DNA of 16,398 nucleotides from an uncultured Lachnospiraceae bacterium (GCA_910584785.1 CAJUDX010000065.1:1-16398), one strand, 5' to 3'. Positions 1-8,407 are shown, counted from the stretch's first letter. Numbers and translations: made by a program. Notes: generated by a model not told the origin, from the letters alone.

Positions 1-60
1 TTTTCGCACTTACCATCGATTTGTGCAATATTTATTTTTCAAACAAGCCCTAGATAATTA

Positions 61-108
61 AAAAAAGATCGTTTTAAGGGCTGAAAAACTCTTAAAACGA
101 TCTTTTTT
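61..108 (-). terminator. Rho-independent terminator of the lipid operon
   Basis: Bases 61-78 and 91-108 form a perfect 18-bp inverted repeat around a 12-nt loop (79-90). The stem begins and ends in runs of six A or T, so it can act in both directions. Read on the minus strand it ends the four-gene operon that starts near 3900. The TAA stop of the lipid kinase (107-109) overlaps the outer edge of the stem, so the message has essentially no 3' untranslated spacer. Bases 1-60 show no feature I recognise. Confidence 0.9.
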
Positions 109-994
109 ATAAAATAACCCGCAAAGCTAAATGAAGATTTTCAATTTCTACTTTTTCAGGTGCACCGCCAAACTCCCCATCCAAAGTCCATGGTGTTTCA
201 TTTTCACAGGATACAGTGAGATTTGAGGTGCGGAAACCCGTTATCAAAGGGGAAGAATAATCATGAAGCAATACAGCATTGATTACTTGCTGCATTTCCG
301 TTAAAGAATCCGGTTTCTGGATCAAAATAACTTCAAACATACCATCATTCATTGAAATTTGAGCGTCATCTAATAATTTCAGGCCGCCAACGGAAGAAGA
401 ATTGCTGATCATTCCAAATAAATAATCTCCCTGACAGATTCCGCTGTCGTATTCGATAGAAGCCTGATAGCTTTTTAAGCTGGTCAGGCGTTTTAATCCT
501 TCCAATACATATGCTGTTCTTCCAAATACATTTTTAGATTGCTGGGGAGTCTGGTAAGAAACCTCTGTAAACGCGCCAAAAGCGGCTACATAGGTAAAAT
601 ATTGCTCGCCAAACCGGCCAATATCCACATCAACAGGGGAACCGGATAAAACAGCTTGAGCAGCTCCTTCTAAATCTTTGGAAATTCCAAGGCTGGAAGC
701 AAAATCATTGACTGTTCCAGCAGGAAGATACCCCAAAGGAGGCCGCGGGTCTAATTTCATTAAGCCTGTTACGGTTTCATTTAAAGTTCCATCTCCACCG
801 CAACAAACCACAAGATCTACACCATTCGCCCGGCGTTGGATAATTTCAGGGATTTCCCCGGCACGTGAAGTAGGGGAAACCAAAACATCATATCCAGCAG
901 AGCTGAAAAGCTGTAAAATCCGGACTGCTTTCGAACGGATTTCACCTTTTCCGGCGTTTGGATTTAAAATAAAAAGCAAATTTTTGTAATTCAT
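107..994 (-). CDS. Diacylglycerol kinase family lipid kinase (YegS/DgkB/BmrU type)
   Basis: This 295-residue soluble protein has the DAGK catalytic fold: a NPNAGKG nucleotide-loop motif at residues 11-17, the diagnostic GGDGTLNE at 66-73, GTVNDFA at 93-99 (usual form GTANDFA) and a C-terminal TLDGE motif. Family members phosphorylate diacylglycerol or related lipids with ATP at the inner membrane face, recycling diacylglycerol to phosphatidate. Length is normal for the family. The ATG start (992-994) is preceded by AGGAGG at 1003-1008, and the first bases of that site overlap the TAG stop of the upstream gene, so translation is probably coupled. It is last in a four-gene operon with an acyltransferase and a hydrolase. 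The exact lipid substrate cannot be read from sequence; undecaprenol or sphingoid kinase activity is possible in this superfamily. Confidence 0.92.
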   Translation of the reverse strand: MNYKNLLFILNPNAGKGEIRSKAVRILQLFSSAGYDVLVSPTSRAGEIPEIIQRRANGVDLVVCCGGDGTLNETVTGLMKLDPRPPLGYLPAGTVNDFASSLGISKDLEGAAQAVLSGSPVDVDIGRFGEQYFTYVAAFGAFTEVSYQTPQQSKNVFGRTAYVLEGLKRLTSLKSYQASIEYDSGICQGDYLFGMISNSSSVGGLKLLDDAQISMNDGMFEVILIQKPDSLTEMQQVINAVLLHDYSSPLITGFRTSNLTVSCENETPWTLDGEFGGAPEKVEIENLHLALRVIL

Positions 995-1006
995 AGAAAA
1001 AGCCTC

Positions 1007-1711
1007 CTAAAAATGAAGCCGTTTTTTTACTTCCTCCACCATAGCCGTGCCTTGGAAAGCCCATAAAGCCCCTAATGATAAGATACTTCCTGCGGCACAT
1101 AAAATGGAAGGGTAACGAACCTGAACCCAGTCTAAAAGTAAAAAAATAAGCGGGATTACCCCAAACAGGCTGTCAATAATCAAATAAACCATATATTCTG
1201 TTAAACGCCGGCCCATAGCCTTGGAAATAATGGCGACAGCAGCCATTGCCGTGATACATAAAGCTGGAATGACATAATCAACAGACCAGTGTTTCCAGCC
1301 GGTGCAGGCGTCCCAGGCCACAGAAAGCAGGGAAATCCATACAACAAGCCATAAAATATTCTTAGGAATATTATGTCTTCGGTATAAAGCATTCCCCAAA
1401 CAGAACCACATACAAAGGACTGCACCGGCTACATACCAGGGGTAACTGTGAGATTCCGGCAAAAGGGCGTCTACCGTCAAACAGATAACAACAACAGCAA
1501 AGGAAACAAAAAGAAAGCTGTGCAGAATCAGTTTCTGTATTTTCCAGGCTTTAGGAGATACGTTGGGAAATAAGGAAGAATCTGGATCAGGTTCTCCGTA
1601 AAGAGGATTCTGGCACAATGGACAGCGCTTCCTGTCGCCAGTCACATGTATTTTACAGTATTTGCAGAACAAAAGCCCTTCCATCTCCTTTGTTTTGTAG
1701 TTTTTAATCAT
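1007..1711 (-). CDS. Zinc-ribbon integral membrane protein (DUF6320-like)
   Basis: The 234-residue product has an N-terminal four-cysteine zinc ribbon (C16-x2-C19 and C30-x2-C33) followed by six predicted membrane helices, at about residues 60-84, 90-110, 118-137, 144-163, 170-193 and 200-223, and a short basic cytosolic tail. From memory this architecture matches the uncharacterised DUF6320 family of Firmicutes, which I recall near acetyltransferase-like genes; I could not test that here. The ATG at 1709-1711 overlaps the end of the acyltransferase gene by 8 bp and has no clear Shine-Dalgarno, consistent with coupled translation. An internal ATG at residue 10 (1682-1684) has AGGAG directly abutting it, which is too close, so I keep the upstream start. 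Function is unknown; context suggests partnership with the adjacent acyltransferase and hydrolase at the membrane. Confidence 0.8.
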   Translation of the reverse strand: MIKNYKTKEMEGLLFCKYCKIHVTGDRKRCPLCQNPLYGEPDPDSSLFPNVSPKAWKIQKLILHSFLFVSFAVVVICLTVDALLPESHSYPWYVAGAVLCMWFCLGNALYRRHNIPKNILWLVVWISLLSVAWDACTGWKHWSVDYVIPALCITAMAAVAIISKAMGRRLTEYMVYLIIDSLFGVIPLIFLLLDWVQVRYPSILCAAGSILSLGALWAFQGTAMVEEVKKRLHF

Positions 1712-2951
1712 TTGAAGAAATTACGATATCCGGGTCTAAAGCTGCAAAAGAACGGAAAAAGCCTTTTTGAATATCGCCTCCAACAAAAGGCGCTGTAAGA
1801 CTTAATACAAGCCGATCCTGATAGCTGCATGCACAAAGCTGGATATGATCCGTACTCATAAATACATCAAAGCTATGGATATAAGGCGCCAGCTTTTCCG
1901 GCATGGTAATTCGTCCCAGATTGGAGATTCCTCCGGAAGTCATCCGGCGGGAATACTGATTTGCAATGGATAACCCAATATCTTTAATAGGCAAAGGCAA
2001 AATCCGGATAAAAGACCGGTGCTCTAAAGCAGACATACGGTTCATTCTTTGAGCCATTTTTTCCTGGGTTAATTCCCGTTCAAAACAGCTTTGCACCGAT
2101 TGCAGAACGGCTTCTTCTGGATCATTCCCGCTGGTAAAGCGATGGGAAACATGAAAAACAGCAAAAAAATTTCTTGCGGATTCCGAAGCAAAAAAATTGC
2201 GCAGGTTTACAGGCACTGTTAAAGTAACCGGCTTGCGAAGCTCCCGGACAGGTAGTACACCGGCAATCGCCCGCAAAAGCTGTACGCAAAGATAAGCTGT
2301 CATAGAGGAGTGAAGTTCTTTTACCCGCGCTAACACCCGTTTTACGTCCATTTCTCCCTCAACGACGCGAATCCCAGGTAATCGTGCACCTTTTACATGA
2401 GCGGCCGAAATGGGGCGTTCCTGGGCTTGTGAGGCGGTTTCCTGGTAATATTTAGCGAAGCTGTCAATGCTTTTTTCTGTGGGAGAAGCTCCGTAGTCCA
2501 GAATCACTATATCTCCTAATTCCGGATGGCACAGGGTAAGATACCGGGCAACCAAAGTCCGCAGAAATTGAAGGGCACCTGTACCATCAGTCAAAACGTG
2601 GCAGACTTCTAAATTGATCCGTTTCCGGTACCAGCTTACATCAAATAAAAGACGGCGTTCCCCACGGGCATACAAAGGGGAACAAGGGGGACGGTCTTCT
2701 GGATGGACTTTAGGGGAAAGCCTGGGGGAAGGCTCCAGAAAATACCAAAACAATCCACGCCGTAATACACTATGGTAAATTGGAAAATTCTCAAGGACTT
2801 CGTCCAAAGCAATTTGCAGGAAATCAGGATTTACTTCTTCTGTCAGCTGGCAGGCAAAGCGGAAAACCTTCGGATCGCGCCGGCCCATAACAGATGCATA
2901 TAATTTCGCGGCATTATCCAGCCGGGTCCATTCCGTATTAGAGTTTCTCAA
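1704..2951 (-). CDS. Alcohol acetyltransferase/condensation-like acyltransferase
   Basis: This 415-residue protein resembles the chloramphenicol-acetyltransferase/condensation superfamily. It has the acyltransferase HxxxDG motif (H118, D122, G123 in CHVLTDG), a PVNLRNFF-type segment and RNFFAVF, and a late SNLGRITMP motif, all typical of the AATase-like branch. Histidine in HxxxDG is the general base that transfers an acyl group from a thioester to an alcohol or amine. The start is TTG (2949-2951), chosen because the conserved RLDNAAKLY segment begins at residue 10 and no in-frame ATG lies before it. The ribosome site is weak, and the gene begins 14 nt after the hydrolase stop, so coupled translation is likely. 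It has no signal peptide. The acceptor is unknown. WES/DGAT or polyketide-associated PapA-like acyltransferase is the main alternative. Confidence 0.82.
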   Translation of the reverse strand: MRNSNTEWTRLDNAAKLYASVMGRRDPKVFRFACQLTEEVNPDFLQIALDEVLENFPIYHSVLRRGLFWYFLEPSPRLSPKVHPEDRPPCSPLYARGERRLLFDVSWYRKRINLEVCHVLTDGTGALQFLRTLVARYLTLCHPELGDIVILDYGASPTEKSIDSFAKYYQETASQAQERPISAAHVKGARLPGIRVVEGEMDVKRVLARVKELHSSMTAYLCVQLLRAIAGVLPVRELRKPVTLTVPVNLRNFFASESARNFFAVFHVSHRFTSGNDPEEAVLQSVQSCFERELTQEKMAQRMNRMSALEHRSFIRILPLPIKDIGLSIANQYSRRMTSGGISNLGRITMPEKLAPYIHSFDVFMSTDHIQLCACSYQDRLVLSLTAPFVGGDIQKGFFRSFAALDPDIVISSND

Positions 2952-2965
2952 AGAAAATCATCCGT

Positions 2966-3877
2966 TCAAAGGTTTTTCAGAAACCGATTGATCCGTCCAT
3001 AAGTCATCCGAACAATCGGAACTCTCGGGGATAATGAAAAATATCCATGCAGGGCATTGGGAACCCGGAAACATTCCACTTGGTTTCCGGCGCGCCGTAA
3101 TGCTGCGGCATAAGTTTCACCTTCATCCCGTAATGGGTCATGTTCCGCAGAGAAAAGCAAGGTTGGCGGCTGGCGGGAAAGATCCCTGCAAAGTAAAGGG
3201 GCTACATAAGGATTATTTTTTTCCTCCTGGGGGGCGTAATAGGACATATAATCTTGCAGCCGTCTTGCCGTTAATAAATAGTTTTGTCCGTTTTCCCGCA
3301 GGGATGGGAAAGGGGAATTTTCTGAATAGTCATTCCATAATGCAGGGTAAAGCAAAATCTGTGCAGTAGGCAAGAAATCTCCTGTATCCCTGGCCCGTAA
3401 AGATACGGCAGCACATAGATTCGCGCCGGCGCTGTCCCCGATTAAAACAATATCCTGGCCGCGAATCCCCCATCGGGAAGGATGGGTATAGAAAGATTCC
3501 GTCACAGAATAACAGTCGTCCAGCCCGGCAGGAAAAGGATGCTCTGGAGCCAGGCGGTAGTCAACAGAAACCACGCAGCGTCTTGTGATCTGGGCCATAA
3601 CCTGGCAAACCCGGGCATAGCTTTCCGTTCCTCCGCTTGTCCATCCGCCGCCGTGAAAGAAAAGCAGGACCCCTGAAGGGGCTACATCCTGAGGGAAAAA
3701 AAGATGAATTGGGACGCCGTTCCCAGCGGTAAGATTTCTCCAGCGGTTGGGATGGAATATGGCAGGCCGTCCTAAAGCAGCTTTCAGCCTTCGTTCCAAA
3801 AGGTAGTGATCCGTAAGCTGGTTTGCTACCTGAGAAGCCGCAGACAGGACAGCAAAAGCAATTTCTTCAAACAGCAA
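2966..3877 (-). CDS. Alpha/beta hydrolase, hormone-sensitive-lipase family
   Basis: The 303-residue product is a family IV (HSL-type) esterase. It carries the oxyanion-hole motif HGGGW at 75-79, DYRLAPEHPFPA at 106-117, the nucleophile elbow GDSAG at 147-151 (S149), the acid D247 in EHDPLRDEG, and the catalytic histidine H277 in NALHGYF. All triad residues are present, so it should hydrolyse short or medium acyl esters. The N-terminal 35 residues may form a cap helix; no signal peptide is evident. The start appears to be TTG at 3875-3877, with AGAGG at 3885-3889 separated by a run of T. No ATG occurs in frame before the core domain. It is the first gene of the minus-strand operon and may remove or edit acyl groups added by the next gene's product. 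Confidence 0.9.
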   Translation of the reverse strand: MLFEEIAFAVLSAASQVANQLTDHYLLERRLKAALGRPAIFHPNRWRNLTAGNGVPIHLFFPQDVAPSGVLLFFHGGGWTSGGTESYARVCQVMAQITRRCVVSVDYRLAPEHPFPAGLDDCYSVTESFYTHPSRWGIRGQDIVLIGDSAGANLCAAVSLRARDTGDFLPTAQILLYPALWNDYSENSPFPSLRENGQNYLLTARRLQDYMSYYAPQEEKNNPYVAPLLCRDLSRQPPTLLFSAEHDPLRDEGETYAAALRRAGNQVECFRVPNALHGYFSLSPRVPIVRMTYGRINRFLKNL

Positions 3878-3902
3878 AAAAAAACCTCTTTTCTAAATTT
3901 AT

Positions 3903-3931
3903 AGTATAACATAAGAGCAGGGGAATGAACA
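3903..3931 (-). promoter_or_regulatory. Extended -10 promoter of the hydrolase/acyltransferase/lipid kinase operon
   Basis: On the minus strand, TGTTCA (3926-3931) is followed by a 17-nt spacer and TATACT (3903-3908), with TG one base before the -10. Transcription would start near 3896 and give a leader of only about 20 nt before the TTG start at 3877. It is the only good promoter seen ahead of the four genes. Confidence 0.65.
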
Positions 3932-3940
3932 GGCTGTTGA

Positions 3941-3959
3941 TTTGTATAAAAAATACAAA
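3941..3959. promoter_or_regulatory. Palindrome in the divergent intergenic region
   Basis: TTTGTAT (3941-3947) and ATACAAA (3953-3959) form a perfect 7-bp inverted repeat with a 5-A spacer. It sits just upstream of the minus-strand -35 element and between two divergent transcription units, a typical position for an operator. No regulator gene is adjacent, and the AT-rich composition makes chance occurrence possible. I did not find a convincing plus-strand promoter for the 4036 gene in this 158-bp gap. Confidence 0.35.
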
Positions 3960-4035
3960 CTTTGCAGTAATCAGGGAGGTTTGCGCCACTGATTGAGTGA
4001 AAAGAATTTGAGGAACGACTGCGAGGGGATATGAG

Positions 4036-7000
4036 ATGATGAAAAAGAAACTGCTTACGGTTTTAATTTGTTCATTTGCACTGGCTTTTTGTATTTCCGG
4101 GCCTGTTCTTGGGGCAGAAGACCCGCCCCAAGGGGAGGGGTACCACGAAGGGGAAACGGAAGAAGGGAACAAAGAGAATACAGATTCCCCCAATCCCAAT
4201 CCGGAGGATGAATCCAACAAGGAAACTGAAAATAACCAGGAAAACACAGATACAGACCATAAAACCGATTCCGGTGACAAGCAGGAAGGACAGGACCCAG
4301 ATCAAAAGCCCGATCCCGACCCGGAACCGGAACAGCCCAAACCGGATGAAAAACCGGAAGGAATTTCAGTTGATCCGCAAACACAAAAAATGATTGTAGA
4401 TATTTCCCTAATGAAAGTAGTCCAGATCCAAGGGAACAACATCAGTTTTTCCTATTTGGATGGCCGGGACTATAAGGGAAGTACAACTATCCCTGCTGCT
4501 GGCTGTATCTTCCGAAAAGCCCCTGGTACAGGGACATCTGTTACTTTTCTTTCCCCATCTGTCCCGATTTTATTGGAAGGGGCAAGTACAGGAACCCCTT
4601 ACACCTATCAGGTAACAGGAAATTTAGAGAATGTTTCCTCTTTGCAAGTAAATGGAATTTTATGGTTCCCGCAAAGCGCTTCTTTTTCAGGAAATATTAC
4701 CGCAAGTCGTGTTTCATCAAAAAATAAGCTTACGATAAAAAGCGGAAAAATTTCCCTTGGCGCCTTGGACGCGGCTGAAATTGCGGTAGAAGGCGGCGAT
4801 TTAACCATACAGGACACTATCCAGACAACAGGCCCCCTTTCTATTACAGGCGGTACGGTATTATGCAAGGGAGCCATCCAGTCAAATGGAGCGATTCAGA
4901 TTGCTTCTGAGGGATGGTCCGTAACAGCCCGCCAGATTACAGCCGGGGATCAGATTACCCTTTCCAAAAAAACTGGTGTAACAGCAAATGCACTTTCCGG
5001 TACGTCTTTAAATCTTACGGAAAACAGTTCTTTTTCCCTTTCCAAGGCAGATTCCGCCTTATATGGACAGGGAGTCCTTTCCGGTGATATATCCATTTCC
5101 GGCGGATCAATCCTTTCCGCTGACGGTGATATACAAGCGAGAAATATCACAATTTCATCTGGATCTTTTGTTAACAATCGCTCGTTAAGCGCCTCTGGGA
5201 CGCTGTCTGTGCCAAATGGAGGCACACTTCAAGGAGGCGGAACCATTCAAACAAAGGACTTTTCTGACGGCGGAATTGTAAAGTCTTCAAACTTCACAGC
5301 AACAAACCCAATTCAGATAAAAAGTAACATGGAAGTGACAGGTACAATATCAGCCCCGGCCCTGACAGTGGAAGGAACTTTGAACGCAGGAAAGATCCAA
5401 TCCAACCAACTGAAAGCCCCTAAATCCCTGGCGATTCCCAATACAGAATTAGCAATCGGAACAGGCGGAATTGACGTACAAGGGGATTTCAAGGCGTCTG
5501 GCGGAAGCTGTTCCGGCCCAGTGACAGCGGCTTCTGTCACTTTCACAAAGCCATTTCAAGGGTCCAGCATCACCACATCCACAGGAGGCGTTACTGCCCA
5601 GCAGCTTACTTTAAGCGGAGCACTCCGGTCTAAAGATGGGATCAGTTTAAGCGGCCCATTCCGCGGGAAATCCATAATAGCAGAAAAAGGAAATATTACT
5701 ACTGGCAGCAGCGGCACCATTGTTCAGGCAGATTCTGTGGAAGCTTTAAAAGGCGCTGTCAATTTAGGCGCGGCCTCTAAAGTAAGCGGCCGGATTTATG
5801 GAGAAACAGGTGTTTCTCTCAATGAAAGCAAATGCGGCAGCATTTATGCAGAAGGCCCCGTTACTTTAAAAGGGAAAATCAATACCGGAAATATCACAGC
5901 AAAAGCTTTCACCACCAATAGCGAAACTTATGCTGATAAAATAAGCTGCACAACAGGAAGCATATCTGCATCCTCTGTTTTGAACTGTGATTCTTTGACA
6001 GCTTCCGGGGCGTTAACAGTACGCGGAAGGATTTCAGCCAAAGGAAAAGTAACAGGGAAACCCATTACCACCCCATCAGGCGGGATTATCCATGCAAGCT
6101 CCGTCAGCGGCATGGATAACGGGTATCGAGGAAAACTGACAATCATTACACCTTTTGGTTCCAATAAAACCGTTTATATTGAATTAAAGCTTTCAGGGGA
6201 TACGGCAAAGGGCTTTGATGTGAAAACAGATAAAAACGGCAAAATCTATTTTGAAAATTTAGCCCCCGGAAATTATACGGTTTATGCCCAAAACGGCTCA
6301 AACGGGCGAAAAGATACTGTAAAAGTTCCCTCCAATGGAACAGCAACTTTAGATTTACGCTCCAGCGCCGGAACCAACAGCAGCGGCCAAACCACTGGCG
6401 GCAGCAGCTTTTTTGATGAGGACGAATTCTGGGAAGATGTTTCAGACAGCATCCGTTCAGCCAAAAAAGGCGATACTGTCCGGGTCAGCGCTTCTAAAGC
6501 AGATACGGTACCCACATGGATTTTGGAAGAGCTGAAAGACCGTCCAATTACGTTAAAATTAACCCATGGCCGGGATTCTGTAACCATCAACGGAAAAAAT
6601 ATGTATAAAATTCCCAGCAACCGGGTTTATTATCTTTTTGAAGATTTGGCCGATCTTTATGAATTCCCACCTGATCACAATGATATAGATGATGAGTTTC
6701 CGGTTGTGGACGATGATCCACTATTAGGAGGAAACACCCAAAAGCCAAATTCAAGCAGTTCTTCTGTGGCAACTCCGCCGCCTGCACCTGCGCCATCATT
6801 GCCCACAAATCCTGTTACACCGCCTCCGGCAGTGCCTGCACCAGTTGTCCCGGGAATATCAGGAGGCGTATCCTCCGCAACCGATCCGGATGAAAGCTCA
6901 GATTTGGAAGACGATACTTCCAGTGATACAGAAATTTCTGAACCTGAAGCTCCAGAAGAGCCAGACGATTTAGAAGATCCGGAAAAACCGGAAGAGCCTA

Positions 7001-7158
7001 AAGAACCGGATCAGCCGGTTGAAACGAAAAAACCGGTATCTGCTGTTCCGGTTATGATAGCAATTGGATTACTGATGTTGTCTTTAGGCGGAATTTCAAT
7101 TGGATATGTTGTCTATAAGCGGACACAAGAAAACAAAGACAGCAATGATTTGCCCTGA
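4036..7158 (+). CDS. Large surface protein with predicted beta-solenoid ectodomain and C-terminal membrane anchor
   Basis: The 1040-residue product starts with a signal peptide (basic MMKKK, hydrophobic core to about 22, likely cut after VLG at 26). Next comes an acidic, Asn/Pro/Glu-rich spacer (about 28-110), then a long stretch (about 115-695) of short repeating strands rich in Ser, Thr, Gly, Ala and Ile, as in right-handed beta-helix or bactofilin-like solenoids. Residues about 699-776 look like a carboxypeptidase-regulatory/Cna-B-type beta sandwich (FENLAPGNYTVYA). Residues about 792-865 (KKGDTVRVSA, NRVYYLFEDL) resemble a module I recall from other clostridial surface proteins. A Pro-rich then acidic linker (about 912-992), one membrane helix (about 1003-1025) and a short basic tail follow. 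There is no LPXTG sorting signal. The ATG at 4036 has AGGGG about 8 nt upstream; an adjacent in-frame ATG at 4039 is equally possible. Function is unknown: adhesin, stalk or envelope scaffold are all plausible. Confidence 0.8.
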   Translation: MMKKKLLTVLICSFALAFCISGPVLGAEDPPQGEGYHEGETEEGNKENTDSPNPNPEDESNKETENNQENTDTDHKTDSGDKQEGQDPDQKPDPDPEPEQPKPDEKPEGISVDPQTQKMIVDISLMKVVQIQGNNISFSYLDGRDYKGSTTIPAAGCIFRKAPGTGTSVTFLSPSVPILLEGASTGTPYTYQVTGNLENVSSLQVNGILWFPQSASFSGNITASRVSSKNKLTIKSGKISLGALDAAEIAVEGGDLTIQDTIQTTGPLSITGGTVLCKGAIQSNGAIQIASEGWSVTARQITAGDQITLSKKTGVTANALSGTSLNLTENSSFSLSKADSALYGQGVLSGDISISGGSILSADGDIQARNITISSGSFVNNRSLSASGTLSVPNGGTLQGGGTIQTKDFSDGGIVKSSNFTATNPIQIKSNMEVTGTISAPALTVEGTLNAGKIQSNQLKAPKSLAIPNTELAIGTGGIDVQGDFKASGGSCSGPVTAASVTFTKPFQGSSITTSTGGVTAQQLTLSGALRSKDGISLSGPFRGKSIIAEKGNITTGSSGTIVQADSVEALKGAVNLGAASKVSGRIYGETGVSLNESKCGSIYAEGPVTLKGKINTGNITAKAFTTNSETYADKISCTTGSISASSVLNCDSLTASGALTVRGRISAKGKVTGKPITTPSGGIIHASSVSGMDNGYRGKLTIITPFGSNKTVYIELKLSGDTAKGFDVKTDKNGKIYFENLAPGNYTVYAQNGSNGRKDTVKVPSNGTATLDLRSSAGTNSSGQTTGGSSFFDEDEFWEDVSDSIRSAKKGDTVRVSASKADTVPTWILEELKDRPITLKLTHGRDSVTINGKNMYKIPSNRVYYLFEDLADLYEFPPDHNDIDDEFPVVDDDPLLGGNTQKPNSSSSSVATPPPAPAPSLPTNPVTPPPAVPAPVVPGISGGVSSATDPDESSDLEDDTSSDTEISEPEAPEEPDDLEDPEKPEEPKEPDQPVETKKPVSAVPVMIAIGLLMLSLGGISIGYVVYKRTQENKDSNDLP

Positions 7159-7201
7159 ACGTAACGATTGATGAGATGATAGGAAGGAAAGGAAAAATAC
7201 C

Positions 7202-8335
7202 ATGAAAAAGTTTTTGAAACGGCTTTTAGCCTTAACCGCAGCTTTGGCAGCTTTAACAGCCTTGGCAGCGCCTCAAGTTATGGCTGAAACCATCAATCCA
7301 GCAAAAGACCTGACATCTTTGTCAGGTGCTCCTATTGACAAAGACGGAAAACAATATGCCTCTGCGGATGCAACTGTAACGCCGGGTCAGACTGTTTATT
7401 TCCTTTTGCCAGGGAGTGCAGGCAAAATTTTAGGAAACGACCGGAATATCCGGCTGTCTGTAAGGAAAAACAGAAACAGCAAATATATCAACCGGATTTA
7501 TTTGACAGAACGGTATCTGCCTCCCAGAACGAATAAAGATGATTATATCGTTCCAAGCGGCATAACAAATAACAACTATTACGCAACCAATGCGGTCAAA
7601 GCTTATGCCCGGCACCAATATGTAGCCGTAGAAATTAAAGATTACACAGGCTCCGAAGAAATCCGGCTGGATTTTGACTTGAATTTTACAGTCCGGCGGG
7701 ATTCCACTACCGGATATGGATTTTCTTACGGCGTGGGCCGGACTGACCGGGTAGCCAACCCCAAAGATCCAAAAGCGGCCATTTGGATGGATAATCCGGC
7801 ATTTATTGAAAATTCCAAATTTAAGGAAACTGGGGACCGGCTGACATTAAGCGGGCGTATTTATGTAGGCAACAAGCAGACCAATGGATATGATACCAGC
7901 GTAACCGTAGGCGGAGCAGGAAAAACCATAAAAATAGCTGCTTCTGACAGCAACTTTGTTTCTTTTGATACAAAATATGATACCATTGCAACCCTGGAAT
8001 TCACAGGGAGCAGCAATCCGGAAAATTTCATTGCAAGGCTTTCCACGAAATGGACTTCCGGCCTTCTTTCCAAATTCCGCAATACAGATGCCGTAATTTG
8101 GCGCTTTACTCCAGCAAATATTGACTGTGACAGCCGCGCAAAATTAACCCTTAGCAATCCTTTTGATGAGGATCAAAATCCAAACCGCGTCTATATTTAC
8201 ACAGTCAATTCCAACGGTGTCCTTCAGGATGTGACCAATAAATTCACATATGATGAAGACGAAGACGTTTATTATACCCGCACCAGAACCCTTGGGACCT
8301 ATATTATTTCTGATAAAAAAGTAAACATCAGATAA
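7202..8335 (+). CDS. Secreted protein of unknown function
   Basis: This 377-residue protein has a clear signal peptide (MKKFLKRLL, a long Ala/Leu core, likely cleavage after VMA at about residue 28) and no membrane anchor or sorting signal, so it should be released or held non-covalently in the envelope. The mature part alternates short polar and aromatic strands and looks all-beta. The C-terminal 60 residues (NRVYIYTVNSNG, TRTLGTYIISDKK) resemble a terminal module I recall from other secreted clostridial proteins of unknown role. There is one cysteine only. A purine-rich AGGAAGGAAAGGA ribosome site lies just upstream, and the gap to the large surface protein is 43 bp with no terminator, so the two are probably co-transcribed. 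It may associate with the solenoid protein. No catalytic motif is visible. Confidence 0.78.
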   Translation: MKKFLKRLLALTAALAALTALAAPQVMAETINPAKDLTSLSGAPIDKDGKQYASADATVTPGQTVYFLLPGSAGKILGNDRNIRLSVRKNRNSKYINRIYLTERYLPPRTNKDDYIVPSGITNNNYYATNAVKAYARHQYVAVEIKDYTGSEEIRLDFDLNFTVRRDSTTGYGFSYGVGRTDRVANPKDPKAAIWMDNPAFIENSKFKETGDRLTLSGRIYVGNKQTNGYDTSVTVGGAGKTIKIAASDSNFVSFDTKYDTIATLEFTGSSNPENFIARLSTKWTSGLLSKFRNTDAVIWRFTPANIDCDSRAKLTLSNPFDEDQNPNRVYIYTVNSNGVLQDVTNKFTYDEDEDVYYTRTRTLGTYIISDKKVNIR

Positions 8336-8352
8336 TAGAGAAACACGAAAAA

Positions 8353-8390
8353 GCCCGCTGAAAGATAATCTTTCAGCGGGCAACTATTTT
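8353..8390. terminator. Bidirectional terminator between convergent genes
   Basis: GCCCGCTGAAAGA (8353-8365) and its exact complement (8369-8381) form a 13-bp stem with a 3-nt TAA loop. On the minus strand it runs directly into five T residues, so it closes the bactofilin gene. On the plus strand a short spacer leads to TTTTTT, so it can also end the secreted-protein operon. The 72-bp convergent gap holds nothing else. Confidence 0.9.
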
Positions 8391-8407
8391 TTATGGACAA
8401 AATGGAT

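Noticed and set aside
3960..4035. Cobalamin or other riboswitch before the surface protein (GCCACTG present)
   Set aside because: A single short box match with no supporting structure in only about 75 nt.
4036..4120. Lipoprotein signal (lipobox) in the surface protein
   Set aside because: The cysteine at residue 19 is preceded by Phe, which does not fit a lipobox, and a normal cleavage site follows.
3867..4384. Overlapping minus-strand ORFs opposite the start of the surface protein
   Set aside because: They arise from the repetitive acidic Pro/Asp/Glu codons of the real gene and have no start-site support.
7000..7158. LPXTG-type sortase signal at the end of the surface protein
   Set aside because: A hydrophobic segment and basic tail are present, but no LPXTG-like motif precedes them, so a simple membrane anchor is more likely.
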